DNA from: an uncultured Eubacteriales bacterium
GTDB taxonomy: Bacteria > Bacillota > Clostridia > Christensenellales > Aristaeellaceae
Direction of reading: 5' to 3'
DNA: 52,997 nt
Assembly (NCBI GenBank): GCA_902799465.1
Contig: CADCAS010000004.1
Coordinates: forward strand, 1 to 52,997
Notes under the pieces: generated by a model
What the model saw: only the letters and a program-made list of their open reading frames with translations
Database searches by the model: none
What the model was told of the DNA's origin: nothing
Made by a program: the position numbers and the translations under genes
Part shown: positions 8,386 through 16,685 of the stretch, piece by piece
How the letters are laid out: the number at the start of each line of letters is the position of its first letter
How positions within the stretch are numbered: position 1 is the stretch's first letter

Positions 8386-9813
8386 TCATTTTGCGGGTCG
8401 GTCCAGATAGATCCATGTGTCGTCCCGGCGCGTCTCCCGAAAGCCCGAGCGCAGGACCGCGCGCAGGGGCCGCAGGTTGTCCGGGCTGTTGCGGCAGCGC
8501 ACGCGGGTGGTCAGACCCAGCCCGTCCTCCGCGAACCGTATCAGCGCCTCGTTCACCGCGGCGCTGATGCCCCGCCCCTGGTATTCCGGCAGCAGCCGAA
8601 GTCCCACCTCGGCGCTGCCCCGCTCGGTGAAATTCCACAGCAGCGCCTCGCCGATCATCGGCCCGTCCTCCCGCTCGCGCACGGCGAAGTTCATGGAGTC
8701 CCCGATGGCCATGTCGAACCGGACGGAGTCGTAGAAGGTGTCCTCGTCGACCGTGCCGGGCACCGTGTAGTCCTCCTCGTAATCGTAGCCCCACCAGCGG
8801 TTGTTCTCATGGTCGGTATTGAGCCGCAGATAGACGGCCTTGTCCCCCTCGCGGAAGGGGGTCAGCACCGCGTTTCCCGCCTTCAGCGTGGGATAGACGG
8901 CCACCCGCGCCCCCGGCGCGTGGACGTGAGCCTGGTATTTGTGGAGCAGCTGGACGGGATGGTAGGTCTCCTTGACCTCCCGAAGCCCGGGGTCGCCCGA
9001 GTCGTCCTCCCAGTTGATCCACCGGAGCCTGCCCGGCCACAGCTTGCTGACGTAGGCGGCGAAGCCCCTGAACATGGCGGGATAGGCGTCGCTGTATTGC
9101 AGCAGCGCCTTTTCCACGTGCAGCATCAGGGTCTCCCCCACCACCTCGCCGATGCAGAAGGCCGCCAGCGCTCCGTCGATCCACAGCCCCGCGGCGGGCA
9201 GATCCAGCGCGTGGCAGGCCGTCAGCAGCTCCCGGGAGTGGCGCAGCTCCAGCGCCTCCAGCTTTCCCATGTCCGCGTGCTCCGGGGCGTAGCTCTCCAG
9301 CAGCGCCCGCGCCTCGGGCAAATGCTCCCGCAGCAGCGGACGCACGTCCGGGGGACCGTAGAGGTGGGTGAAGTGGTTGACCTTGTAGCGTATCTTGTGC
9401 AGACTGCCACCCGACAGGGTGGTGTAGGGTTCAAAGGGATAGATGTAGTCGCTCCAGCGGCGGTCATAGCCCCACAGGGTATCGCCAAAGCGCCTGTCCT
9501 CCAGCAGGCGGCGCAGCTCCCCCTCGTCCATGGCGAAGAAGCGCAGGGCGATGTCCTCCTCCCGCGCCTGCTCGATAAGCGCGTCCAGCATGCCGTCCAC
9601 GTCCGGGCCGATCGGATAGGTGAAGGCCGGGTAGCCGTTCATGATCTGCCGAAGCACCAGCGTGTCGTTGCGCAGGCAGATCTGCGGCTCCTGCTCCGCG
9701 CGCCACATCCAGATGGTCCCGGCGGACAGCTCGCAGCACAGCGTGGGCAGACCGCGGAAGCGCGGTGCCAGCCGCTTCAGGCACTCCACGGTACAGGGCT
9801 CGAAATTCAACAT
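8386..9813 (-). CDS. DUF2156 (LPG_synthase_C-like) plus GNAT acetyltransferase fusion protein
   Basis: 475 residues. Residues 1-300 resemble the DUF2156/phosphatidylglycerol-lysyltransferase C-terminal fold, itself a tandem GNAT-like fold: DRRWSDYIYPFEPYTTL, SLHKIRYKVNHF, AAFCIGEVVGETLMLHVEKAL, INWEDDSGDPGLREVK. Residues about 320-475 form a normal GNAT domain with the acetyl-CoA loop EYQGRGISAAVNEAL near 414 and a final GFRETRRDDTWIY. The substrate is unknown; an aminoacyl or acyl transfer is likely. ATG 9813 has GGGAGG 7 nt upstream. It is the first gene of the operon with the phosphatase and the MATE fusion (12 nt, then an ATGA overlap), so its product may be tied to what the transporter moves. 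Confidence 0.85.
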   Translation of the reverse strand: MLNFEPCTVECLKRLAPRFRGLPTLCCELSAGTIWMWRAEQEPQICLRNDTLVLRQIMNGYPAFTYPIGPDVDGMLDALIEQAREEDIALRFFAMDEGELRRLLEDRRFGDTLWGYDRRWSDYIYPFEPYTTLSGGSLHKIRYKVNHFTHLYGPPDVRPLLREHLPEARALLESYAPEHADMGKLEALELRHSRELLTACHALDLPAAGLWIDGALAAFCIGEVVGETLMLHVEKALLQYSDAYPAMFRGFAAYVSKLWPGRLRWINWEDDSGDPGLREVKETYHPVQLLHKYQAHVHAPGARVAVYPTLKAGNAVLTPFREGDKAVYLRLNTDHENNRWWGYDYEEDYTVPGTVDEDTFYDSVRFDMAIGDSMNFAVREREDGPMIGEALLWNFTERGSAEVGLRLLPEYQGRGISAAVNEALIRFAEDGLGLTTRVRCRNSPDNLRPLRAVLRSGFRETRRDDTWIYLDRPAK

Positions 9814-9954
9814 GAGGTTCCTCCCGCTGAGACGCCGCACAGCCGCGGCATCCCGTCATGATGCCCTCCATTGTACCACACCCCGCGGCCCTTCGCCATC
9901 TCATTATTGTGGAGGTTTGTGAATAATATATTTATATCGTTGAGGGATTGAGCG

Positions 9955-10178
9955 TGGAGCGTCAAACAGCGGCTGCCGCTCATCCCGCAGCGGGTGGCCA
10001 TTGGCAGCCCGCACAGTACCGACGCAACAGGTACGACCTGGCGGGCGGCGCATCGCCGCCCCTACACACACGCTCCATTAGAATACCGGATTCAAAGCCC
10101 CTCAAAAACGCGGCGTCTTCAACCGAAGTCCCAACCCGTGCCGTAACTCCCCTACTGCCTACTCCCTACTCCCTACCT
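9955..10178. repeat. Composite intergenic repeat: family A core joined to family C right half
   Basis: Holds the family A core pieces CAGCGGCTGCCGCTC, GGTACGACCTGGCGGGCGGC and GCATCGCCGCCCCTAC without heptamer arms, followed by the family C right end (AAACGCGGCGTCTTCAACC, GTGCCGTAACTCCCCTACTG, CCTACTCCCTAC). The arm runs into the ABC ATPase gene: its TAG stop (10173-10175) lies in the arm. Confidence 0.65.
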
Positions 10179-11261
10179 TCTCACCCTCAGCCGCAGCAGA
10201 TTGGGCAGGGGCGCGCCGTCGTCGCAGGTGTGATCGACGATCTCGGTCATGCCCTGGAGCACGGTCAGAGCGAGCTGGTCTTCGGCGCCGGGGATGTCCA
10301 GGGACTTTCCGGGATAGCGGATCAGCCACTCCGCCGTCTCCGCCGCCTCGGAGTACTCCGCCACGGCCTGCACCCGCGGGGTCTCCAGCTGGGGCAGGAG
10401 CACGCGCATGACCTCCTCGAAGGCCAGTTGGACGTGATTGGCCAGCTTGGGCGCGATCTGGTTCTTGTTGCAATAGACCTCGATGCGGGAGGCCATGCCC
10501 AGGAAATCGTAGTCCCGGCTCTCGATGTCCAGCTCCAGCACCTTGAGCCTGCGCACGAAGCGGCGGGTGTTCTCGCGCCTGGGATGGTCGAAGATCTGCT
10601 CCGGGGCGCCGTCCTCGTAGATGCCGCCCTCGTCCATGTAGAACACGCGGTTGCAGATCGCCCGCGCGAAGGCCATCTCGTGGGTGACGATCATCAGGGT
10701 CTTGCCCGTGGTGGCCAGATCGCGGATGACCGCCTGCACCTCGCCCACCATGGTGGGGTCCAGGGCGGAGGTCGGCTCGTCCAGCAGGATCACCTCCGGG
10801 TCCATGGCCAGCGTGCGGGCGATGGCGATGCGCTGCTTCTGGCCGCCGGACAGCTCGTCCGGGTAGCTCAGCGCCTTCTCCGCCAGGCCCACCGTCCGGA
10901 GCAGCCGCATGCCGGTGTCGTAGGCCTCCTGCTTCGGCTTCCCCAGCAGATCCATCGGGGCCATCATGATGTTCTCGATCACCGTCTTGTGGCCGAACAG
11001 GTTGAAGGCCTGGAACACCATGCCCATCCGCTGGCGGACCTTGTTGATGTCACAGCGCCTGTCCGTGATCTCGATGTCGTCGATCCAGATCCTGCCCGAG
11101 GTGGGCTTCTCCAGCTGGTTGATGCACCTCAGCAGCGTGCTCTTGCCGGTGCCGGAGGGGCCGATGACGGAGATCACGTCGCCGTCGCGGATCTCCACGC
11201 TCACATCCTTCAGGGGGGTGACGTTGGGATATTCCTTCTTCAAATGCTCAATTCGGATCAT
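10173..11261 (-). CDS. Polar amino-acid ABC transporter ATPase fused to a degenerate RsbW-like domain
   Basis: 362 residues. Residues 1-245 are a GlnQ/HisP-type ATPase: Walker A GPSGTGKST, Q-loop VFQAFNLF, signature LSGGQKQR, Walker B VILLDEPTSALDP and the H-loop VTHEM. Such ATPases are normally about 240-250 residues. The extra 110 residues match the pattern of the domain on the MATE fusions: YCNKNQIAPKLANHVQLAFE, then E282-E283 of an N-box whose Asn is Val287, and a closing ALTVLQGMTEIVDH. The Asp and Gly residues of an ATP pocket are missing, so it is probably a binding or regulatory relic. ATG 11261 overlaps the permease-fusion gene by 14 bp, with GAGGAG upstream. The stop TAG lies in a repeat arm. 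Confidence 0.88.
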   Translation of the reverse strand: MIRIEHLKKEYPNVTPLKDVSVEIRDGDVISVIGPSGTGKSTLLRCINQLEKPTSGRIWIDDIEITDRRCDINKVRQRMGMVFQAFNLFGHKTVIENIMMAPMDLLGKPKQEAYDTGMRLLRTVGLAEKALSYPDELSGGQKQRIAIARTLAMDPEVILLDEPTSALDPTMVGEVQAVIRDLATTGKTLMIVTHEMAFARAICNRVFYMDEGGIYEDGAPEQIFDHPRRENTRRFVRRLKVLELDIESRDYDFLGMASRIEVYCNKNQIAPKLANHVQLAFEEVMRVLLPQLETPRVQAVAEYSEAAETAEWLIRYPGKSLDIPGAEDQLALTVLQGMTEIVDHTCDDGAPLPNLLRLRVRR

Positions 11262-14223
11262 CGGTCTTAACTCCTCTCAGGATGCTCTTGGCGCTGCGCC
11301 GCTTGGGGTTGAAATTGACGCCGGCGCGTCCCACGAAGAACCCGACCAGGCCCTCCAGCAGGAAGTAGATGACGGTCACGGCGATCAGCGGGAAGAAGGC
11401 CTCGTAGGTACGGCTTCGGACGATGTCGCCCATCTTGGTCAGGTCCTGCACGGCGATGTAGCCCACCACTGCCGTGGCCTTGATGAGGCTCACAATCTCG
11501 CCCCGGTAGGCGGACAGCACGTGGGGCAGCGCCTGGGGCAGGATGATCCTGTAGAAGGTGCGGCGGTTGGAGTAGCCCAGGGCGTAAGCCGCCTCGTACT
11601 GGCCCGGGTCCACCGCGCCCACACCCATCTTCAACAGCCCGAAGACCGCCGAGCCGAAGGTGAGCGTGAAGCCGATCACCGCCACGGCGACGCCGCTGAT
11701 GGACACCCTGCCGAAGACGACGTAGTAGAGGATCATCAGGAGCACCACCATGGGCATGCCCTGCACCAGCCACAGGCAGAAGCGGGTGACGAGGTTCGCG
11801 GCGGGGTTGCCGTTGCGGCACAGCATGAACACCCCGAAGCCCAGCGCCGTGCCGAAGAAGATGGTCAGCACGGTGATGAGCAGCGTGATCCCCACGCCGT
11901 TGACGAACAGCCGCCAGCGGTTTTCCCGGATGAACGTCTTTTCAAAGCTGGTCCTGATCTGCTCGAAGAAGCCCGGGCTGGCCGCCGCCGGAGCGACGGT
12001 TTCGGCCCTGCGCGTCATGGCCAGCAGCTCCGTCGCGTGATAGGGGATGGAAAAATCGACGCTCTCCCTGCGCTCGTCGGTGATGACCATGTCGGACAGC
12101 GCGAAGTCATACGTCCCCGTCACGATGCCGGGGATGATGCCGGCGGTGTCCACGATGTTGACCTCGATGCCATAGCCATATTCCCGGCAGAACCTGACCG
12201 CGATGTCCGGGTCGGTCCCGGCGATCTGCCCGTCGGCCACGAAGGAGACGGGGAGCTTGGTGCCGCTGGTGGCAAATTGCAGCGTGCCGTTCTCGCCGGT
12301 CAGGCCGGTCATGTCCACCGGGACGGCTTCATGGGCGGGGTCGCTCCAGTAGGAGTAGATCTCGTCCAGCGTGCCGTCCGCTTTGAGCTTTTCGATGAAG
12401 GCGTCCATCTGGGCGCGCAGCGCGTCGCCCTTCCCGGTCTTGGCGAACATCGCGCCGATGTCCAGCGTCCGCACGGGCGTCCGGAGGGCCGTCACCGCGT
12501 CGTCCGCCTCGGTGAGATGGGCGGCGACCTCCGTGGAGGCCAGGAAGTAGTCGATCTTGCCCGTCTTCAAGGCTGCCACCATGTCGGTGTAGCTGCTGTA
12601 CTGGCTGATCTCGGAGTCCGGCATCGCCTCCGCGATCACCGCGTCGTGGAACGAGCCGGTGATGACGCCCGCGGGCCTGCCGTTCAGCCCGGACAGGTCT
12701 TCGGACCGCCCCGCGAGGTCGCTGCTCTTCACCACCAGCACGATGCCGCCGTAGCTGGTGGGGTCGGAGAACAGCACCTGCTCCTCCCGCTCCGGGGTGA
12801 CGTTCATGTCGGTGGTAAAGTCGTACTTCCCGGATTCCACGGCGGGGATGCGGCCCGAGAAGTCCACGTCCCCCAGCTCCAGCGCGTAGCCCCGGTCCCG
12901 GCAGAAGCGCACCACCAGGTCGATGTCGTAGCCCACGTTTTTGCCGTCCTTGATGTAGGAGAAGGGCATGTCCGTGGAGGTGGTGACCACGCGGATGACA
13001 CCGTTTTCCCCGGTGAGACCGGACATGTCCACCACCTTTTTGTCCTCGTCGTCGCCGAACCAAAGGGTGTCCAGCGCGTCCAGCGTGCCGTCCGCCCGGC
13101 AGCGGGCGAGGAAGTCGTTCAGCTCCGCGCACAGCGCCGCGCTCTTGGGGTCGTTCTTGCGGAAGGCGAAGCTGTAGTTGTTCTGGGTGAGGCGCTGGGG
13201 GATGTAGTCGATCCTCGGCTCCGTCATGCGGATGACCTTCGTGCTGGGCTCATCCGCCAGATAGGCGTCGATCTTGCCCGTCAGCAGCGCCGTGATGCAG
13301 TCCGGGTAGCTGTTGAAGATCAGGCATTCGCTGTCGGGGAAGAATTCCCTGGCGGCGTCCTCCATCAGCGGGCCCGTCAGCACGCCCAGGCGCTTGCCGT
13401 TGTAGTCCTGACAGCTGACGCCCGCCGACGCCTGCGCCGACGCGGCGTTTCCCTTGAGCACCGCCAACACCGCGCCGCCTTTGAAGTTGGGCTCGGAGAA
13501 CAGCACGCTCTCCATGCGCTCCGGGGTGATGCTGATGCCCGCCGCGGCGAATTCGCACCGCCCGGCCTGCACCGCGGACAGTATGCTGTCGTAGCTCATG
13601 TCCACGATCTCCAGGCCGTAGCCGCAGGCCTGGCAGAACTGGGCCGCGATGTCCATGTCGTAGCCCACCACGGCGCCGTCGCGCACGTACTCGAAGGGGG
13701 CGTAGCCTGACTCCGTCGCCAGCCGCAGCGTGCCGCGCGTGGCGGGCAGCGCGGACGGGTCGGGCATGGTCTTGGCCGCCTCGTCGTCGCCGAACCACTC
13801 GTCGGCCAGCGCGTCCAGCGCGCCCTGGGCCTTCAGGTCGCTCAGAAAGCCGTTGAACTCGTCCCGAAGCGCCTCCCCCTCCGCGGTCTTGGGAAACACG
13901 AGGGCGAACTCGTAGGCGTCCAGGTATTCCGGGAGATAGGTGATCTGGTCGCTCTCCCCCATCAGCAGCTGCACCACCGGCTCGTCCATGGCGAAGGCCT
14001 CCACCTTCTGCCCGGTCAGGGCCGCCACCAGGTCGGCCTTGGTGTTGTAGTATTCCACCTGGGCGTTGGGCAGTCTGTCCGTCACCATCCTGTCAAAGCT
14101 GGTGCCGGTCTGCACGCCGATCCGCGTGCCGTCCAGCTGGTCGATCCCGGTATAGACCTCTCCCAGCGCCGCCCCTGCCAAAAGCGCAAGCAGCGCCAGC
14201 CAAATTGCGATAAGTCTCCTCAT
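11248..14223 (-). CDS. Polar amino-acid ABC transporter: array of binding-protein lobes fused to permease
   Basis: 991 residues. A signal sequence (1-21) is followed by SBP_bac_3 half-domains in the order lobe 2 (about 22-150), lobe 1-lobe 2 (160-395), lobe 1-lobe 2 (405-640), lobe 1 (650-745), then a HisM-type permease (about 770-970) with EAA loop YEAAYALGYSNRRTFYRIIL. Each lobe 1 opens with a G-x-hydrophobic strand and has an IT(P/D)ER turn; each lobe 2 has an LxG...TG opening and TGKIDAYLADEPST-like block and ends near a WFGDDE or YWSDPA segment. Single binding proteins of this family are about 250 residues. The likely cargo is polar amino acids. ATG 14223 has AAGGAG upstream. Overlaps the ATPase gene, so both are one operon. 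Confidence 0.9.
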   Translation of the reverse strand: MRRLIAIWLALLALLAGAALGEVYTGIDQLDGTRIGVQTGTSFDRMVTDRLPNAQVEYYNTKADLVAALTGQKVEAFAMDEPVVQLLMGESDQITYLPEYLDAYEFALVFPKTAEGEALRDEFNGFLSDLKAQGALDALADEWFGDDEAAKTMPDPSALPATRGTLRLATESGYAPFEYVRDGAVVGYDMDIAAQFCQACGYGLEIVDMSYDSILSAVQAGRCEFAAAGISITPERMESVLFSEPNFKGGAVLAVLKGNAASAQASAGVSCQDYNGKRLGVLTGPLMEDAAREFFPDSECLIFNSYPDCITALLTGKIDAYLADEPSTKVIRMTEPRIDYIPQRLTQNNYSFAFRKNDPKSAALCAELNDFLARCRADGTLDALDTLWFGDDEDKKVVDMSGLTGENGVIRVVTTSTDMPFSYIKDGKNVGYDIDLVVRFCRDRGYALELGDVDFSGRIPAVESGKYDFTTDMNVTPEREEQVLFSDPTSYGGIVLVVKSSDLAGRSEDLSGLNGRPAGVITGSFHDAVIAEAMPDSEISQYSSYTDMVAALKTGKIDYFLASTEVAAHLTEADDAVTALRTPVRTLDIGAMFAKTGKGDALRAQMDAFIEKLKADGTLDEIYSYWSDPAHEAVPVDMTGLTGENGTLQFATSGTKLPVSFVADGQIAGTDPDIAVRFCREYGYGIEVNIVDTAGIIPGIVTGTYDFALSDMVITDERRESVDFSIPYHATELLAMTRRAETVAPAAASPGFFEQIRTSFEKTFIRENRWRLFVNGVGITLLITVLTIFFGTALGFGVFMLCRNGNPAANLVTRFCLWLVQGMPMVVLLMILYYVVFGRVSISGVAVAVIGFTLTFGSAVFGLLKMGVGAVDPGQYEAAYALGYSNRRTFYRIILPQALPHVLSAYRGEIVSLIKATAVVGYIAVQDLTKMGDIVRSRTYEAFFPLIAVTVIYFLLEGLVGFFVGRAGVNFNPKRRSAKSILRGVKTDDPN

Positions 14224-14295
14224 GCCTGGGCTCCTTCTTTGAATGGAGAATGTCCTGCCCACCCGGGCACAGTCCATCCTCTCCCTATATTACAT

Positions 14296-14330
14296 ACCTG
14301 ATTCTACCACAAATCCACTATTCCGTCTAT
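14296..14330 (-). promoter_or_regulatory. Probable extended -10 promoter for the amino-acid ABC operon
   Basis: On the minus strand TGTGGTAGAAT gives an extended -10 (TGG then TAGAAT), with a weak TAGACG 17 bp upstream. The same TGGTA-AAT style recurs ahead of other genes here. Confidence 0.45.
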
Positions 14331-14343
14331 ACTCCACAACGTG

Positions 14344-14373
14344 AAAAAACCGGCGTGGAACGCGCCACGCCGG
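14344..14373 (-). terminator. Rho-independent terminator downstream of the first sugar ABC operon
   Basis: CCGGCGTGG, loop, CCACGCCGG followed on the minus strand by TTTTTT. It lies beyond the family A repeat, about 230 nt past the last permease gene, and just ahead of the amino-acid ABC promoter, so it insulates the two operons. Confidence 0.8.
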
Positions 14374-14386
14374 GGATGAGAAGGCA

Positions 14387-14616
14387 TTAGGGAATTAGAA
14401 ATTAGGAATTGGGAATTAGGAACTGGGAATTGGGAATTGGGAATTGAAATGGCTTAGCGGCGTAGGAACGGTATGCGCCGTCCACTGGGGTGTACGCTTT
14501 GTTTCGGCACAGGGCGGGCGGCCATTGGCCGCCCTACAGGGTACGCGGCAGCCGGTATCTTTAATTCCCAATTCCCAATTCCCAATTCCTAATTAATATA
14601 TCCCAATTTCTAATTC
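14387..14616. repeat. Intergenic palindromic repeat, family A, entering the permease stop codon
   Basis: Left arm units ATTAGGG/AATTAGA/AATTGGG (14387-14450), core with GGGCGGGCGGCC-ATTG-GCCGCCCTAC and CGCGGCAGCCGGTAT, right arm of CCCAATT/CCTAATT (14561-14616). On the minus strand the arm unit GAATTAG contains the TAG stop of the permease gene. Confidence 0.8.
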
Positions 14617-15650
14617 TTAACCGCCTGCCTCCTCCTGATGGGATGCTCGACAAAGTAGTTGAGGACCATGACCAGCAGCAGCACGGCGCCCCAGATGAGG
14701 GTGATGTAGTAGCTGGAGATCTGGGGGAAGCGGTTGATGCCGGCCTCCAGCAGGGAGAGGAGGATGATGGACAGCATCACGCCGGAGATCTTACCCTTGC
14801 CGCCGGAGGGGCTGACGCCGCCGAGCACCACGATCAGTATGCACTGGAGGGTGTAGACGGTGCCGTAGTCGGAGCGGGCGGAGTTGTAGTTGGCCAGCAT
14901 GATCATGCCGCCCATGGCCGCCAGGATGCCCGACAGGGCGTAGGTCTTGATGATGAGCCAGTCCACCTTCAGGCCGGAGAAGCGGGCCACGTTCTCGCTG
15001 GTGCCCATCAGGTACAGCTTTTTGCCATAGGTGGTGCGGGAGAGCAGGAACCACACCAGCACCGCCGCCACCACGAAGAAGATCAGCTGCACGGGAATCA
15101 GCCCCATCATCGCGCCGCGCTTGCCGGGCACGACCTTCAGCAGCTTCTGGTTGATGATGGAGGAGTACACGGTGGGGATGTCCGAGACGGCCTTGCCGTT
15201 GGTCACCACCAGCGCGATGCCGGTGAGCAGCTGGTTCACACCCAGGGTGGCCAGTATCGGCGGGATGTGGATCCTGGAGATCAGCACGCCGTTGAGCGCG
15301 CCCGCCGCGCAGCCGATAACCGCCGCGATCACCAGTACCTCCGCCACGATGAAGGCGGACACGGTGCCGCTGTCGCCGGCGCGGGAGCGCATGTACATGG
15401 CCATCAGTATGCTGGTGAGGTTGGCGACGCCCACGCTGGAGAGGTCGATGCCGCCGGTGATCATGCACAGCATCGCGCCCAGGGCCATCACGCCGAATTC
15501 GGGGAACTTGCCCGCGATGGTCTGGAAGTTGGCGATGGTGTAGAACTTGTCAAACCGGGTGATCGCCATGAACGCCAGCCAGATCACCGTCATGATCAGC
15601 AGACGGGCGATGTGGCGATCCTTCTGATAGAACTTGCTCAGGGCGTTCAT
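14610..15650 (-). CDS. CUT2-family sugar ABC transporter permease (second permease)
   Basis: 346 residues, RbsC/BPD_transp_2 type with about ten membrane helices. Typical family segments are ALGAMLCMITGGIDLSSVG, GVLISRIHIPPILATLGVNQ, and LIVVLGGVSPSGGKGKISG. It pairs with the next-upstream permease; ATG 15650 overlaps that gene's stop as ATGA. The final residues Lys-Asn and the stop TAG come from the repeat arm unit GAATTAG. Imports an unidentified pentose, deoxyhexose or similar sugar across the membrane. Confidence 0.92.
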   Translation of the reverse strand: MNALSKFYQKDRHIARLLIMTVIWLAFMAITRFDKFYTIANFQTIAGKFPEFGVMALGAMLCMITGGIDLSSVGVANLTSILMAMYMRSRAGDSGTVSAFIVAEVLVIAAVIGCAAGALNGVLISRIHIPPILATLGVNQLLTGIALVVTNGKAVSDIPTVYSSIINQKLLKVVPGKRGAMMGLIPVQLIFFVVAAVLVWFLLSRTTYGKKLYLMGTSENVARFSGLKVDWLIIKTYALSGILAAMGGMIMLANYNSARSDYGTVYTLQCILIVVLGGVSPSGGKGKISGVMLSIILLSLLEAGINRFPQISSYYITLIWGAVLLLVMVLNYFVEHPIRRRQAVKN

Positions 15651-16672
15651 TTGGCCGCCTCCTTCCTCAGGCTGCGCGCGCCGGGCCGGTTGGCGGCGTA
15701 CACGCGCATGGCGGAGATGCCGGTGCCGATGATGATAAGCGCGCCGACGAAGAAGTCCTTCCACACGGTGGGGATGCCGATGAGGATCATGGAGTTCTCC
15801 ACCACCACGATCAGCGCCGTGCCCAGCATGCAGCCCAGCAGCGTGCCGCTGCCGCCCACCACCGCGGTGCCGCCCAGGACGACGCCTGCGATGATGTTCA
15901 TCTCCATGCCCAGCATGTTGGTGGGGTGCATCTGCTGCATCATGCAGGTGCGGCACATGCCCGCCAGCGCGGAGATCATGCCCACGAACACGAACATGAA
16001 AAAGCGCGTGCGCTTGACGTTGAAGCCCGCCCGGTGCGCCGACACCGCGTTGCCGCCCACGGCGTAGATGCCGCGGCCGAACATGGTGCGGGTCAGTATG
16101 AACCAGGCCGCGATCAGCACCAGCACGAAGCAAATGAACGTCATGGGCATGCGGCTGGTCAGGCCGGACTGGGCGTTCTGGGCCACGAAGATGGCCGAGG
16201 TGCCGAAGCTGCGCATGCCCTGGGGGATGACCGCCAGCTGCTTGGAATTGAGGGTGCCCTGCATGAAGCCCTTGAACACCGAGGAGGTGCCCAGGGTGAC
16301 GATCATGGCGGGCAGCTCGAAGTAGCCGATGAACAGGCCGTTGAGCGCGCCCAGCACCGCGCCGATCAACACAGCCACCAGCAGCGGCAGCAGCGCGCTG
16401 CCCTCATAGTTCATGTTGAGGAACAGCTTGGTGGTGGCGTAGGCCGACAGCGAGGCCAGCGCCGGGAAGGACACGTCGAAGCCGCCCGACACGATGACCA
16501 TGAACTCGCCCACAGCGAATATGCCCGGCACCACCAGCGCCGACAGGATATCGACGATGTTGTTGGGGGTGAAGAACTGCCCGGAGCGCACCTGGATGAG
16601 CAGGCACAGGGCGACCAGCACCAGGCCGATGTAGAACTCCACGCGCCCGGTGAATTTGCGGATCGATTTCAT
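15647..16672 (-). CDS. CUT2-family sugar ABC transporter permease (first permease)
   Basis: 341 residues, RbsC type. Seen: GIFAVGEFMVIVSGGFDVSF, ALNGLFIGYFELPAMIVTLG, the loop GRGIYAVGGNAVSAHRAGFN between helices, and GVVLGGTAVVGGSGTLLG. ATG 16672 is preferred with AAGGGGGTG 8 nt upstream; a GTG nine bases earlier is too close to that site. The start is 13 nt after the ATPase gene. Two different permease genes suggest a heterodimeric pore, as in the rhamnose (RhaPQ) and AI-2 (LsrCD) systems. Confidence 0.92.
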   Translation of the reverse strand: MKSIRKFTGRVEFYIGLVLVALCLLIQVRSGQFFTPNNIVDILSALVVPGIFAVGEFMVIVSGGFDVSFPALASLSAYATTKLFLNMNYEGSALLPLLVAVLIGAVLGALNGLFIGYFELPAMIVTLGTSSVFKGFMQGTLNSKQLAVIPQGMRSFGTSAIFVAQNAQSGLTSRMPMTFICFVLVLIAAWFILTRTMFGRGIYAVGGNAVSAHRAGFNVKRTRFFMFVFVGMISALAGMCRTCMMQQMHPTNMLGMEMNIIAGVVLGGTAVVGGSGTLLGCMLGTALIVVVENSMILIGIPTVWKDFFVGALIIIGTGISAMRVYAANRPGARSLRKEAAK

Positions 16673-16685
16673 AGCGCGCACCCCC

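Noticed and set aside
8375..8794. 140-residue N-terminal extension of the phosphatase
   Set aside because: It reads through the end of the DUF2156-GNAT gene in another frame; ATG 8374 has a good ribosome site just before the true membrane helix.
10966..13710. 914-residue plus-strand open frame rich in His, Val, Gly and Asp
   Set aside because: It is antisense to the amino-acid ABC genes; high GC leaves the opposite frame free of stops. The minus-strand products have clear domains.
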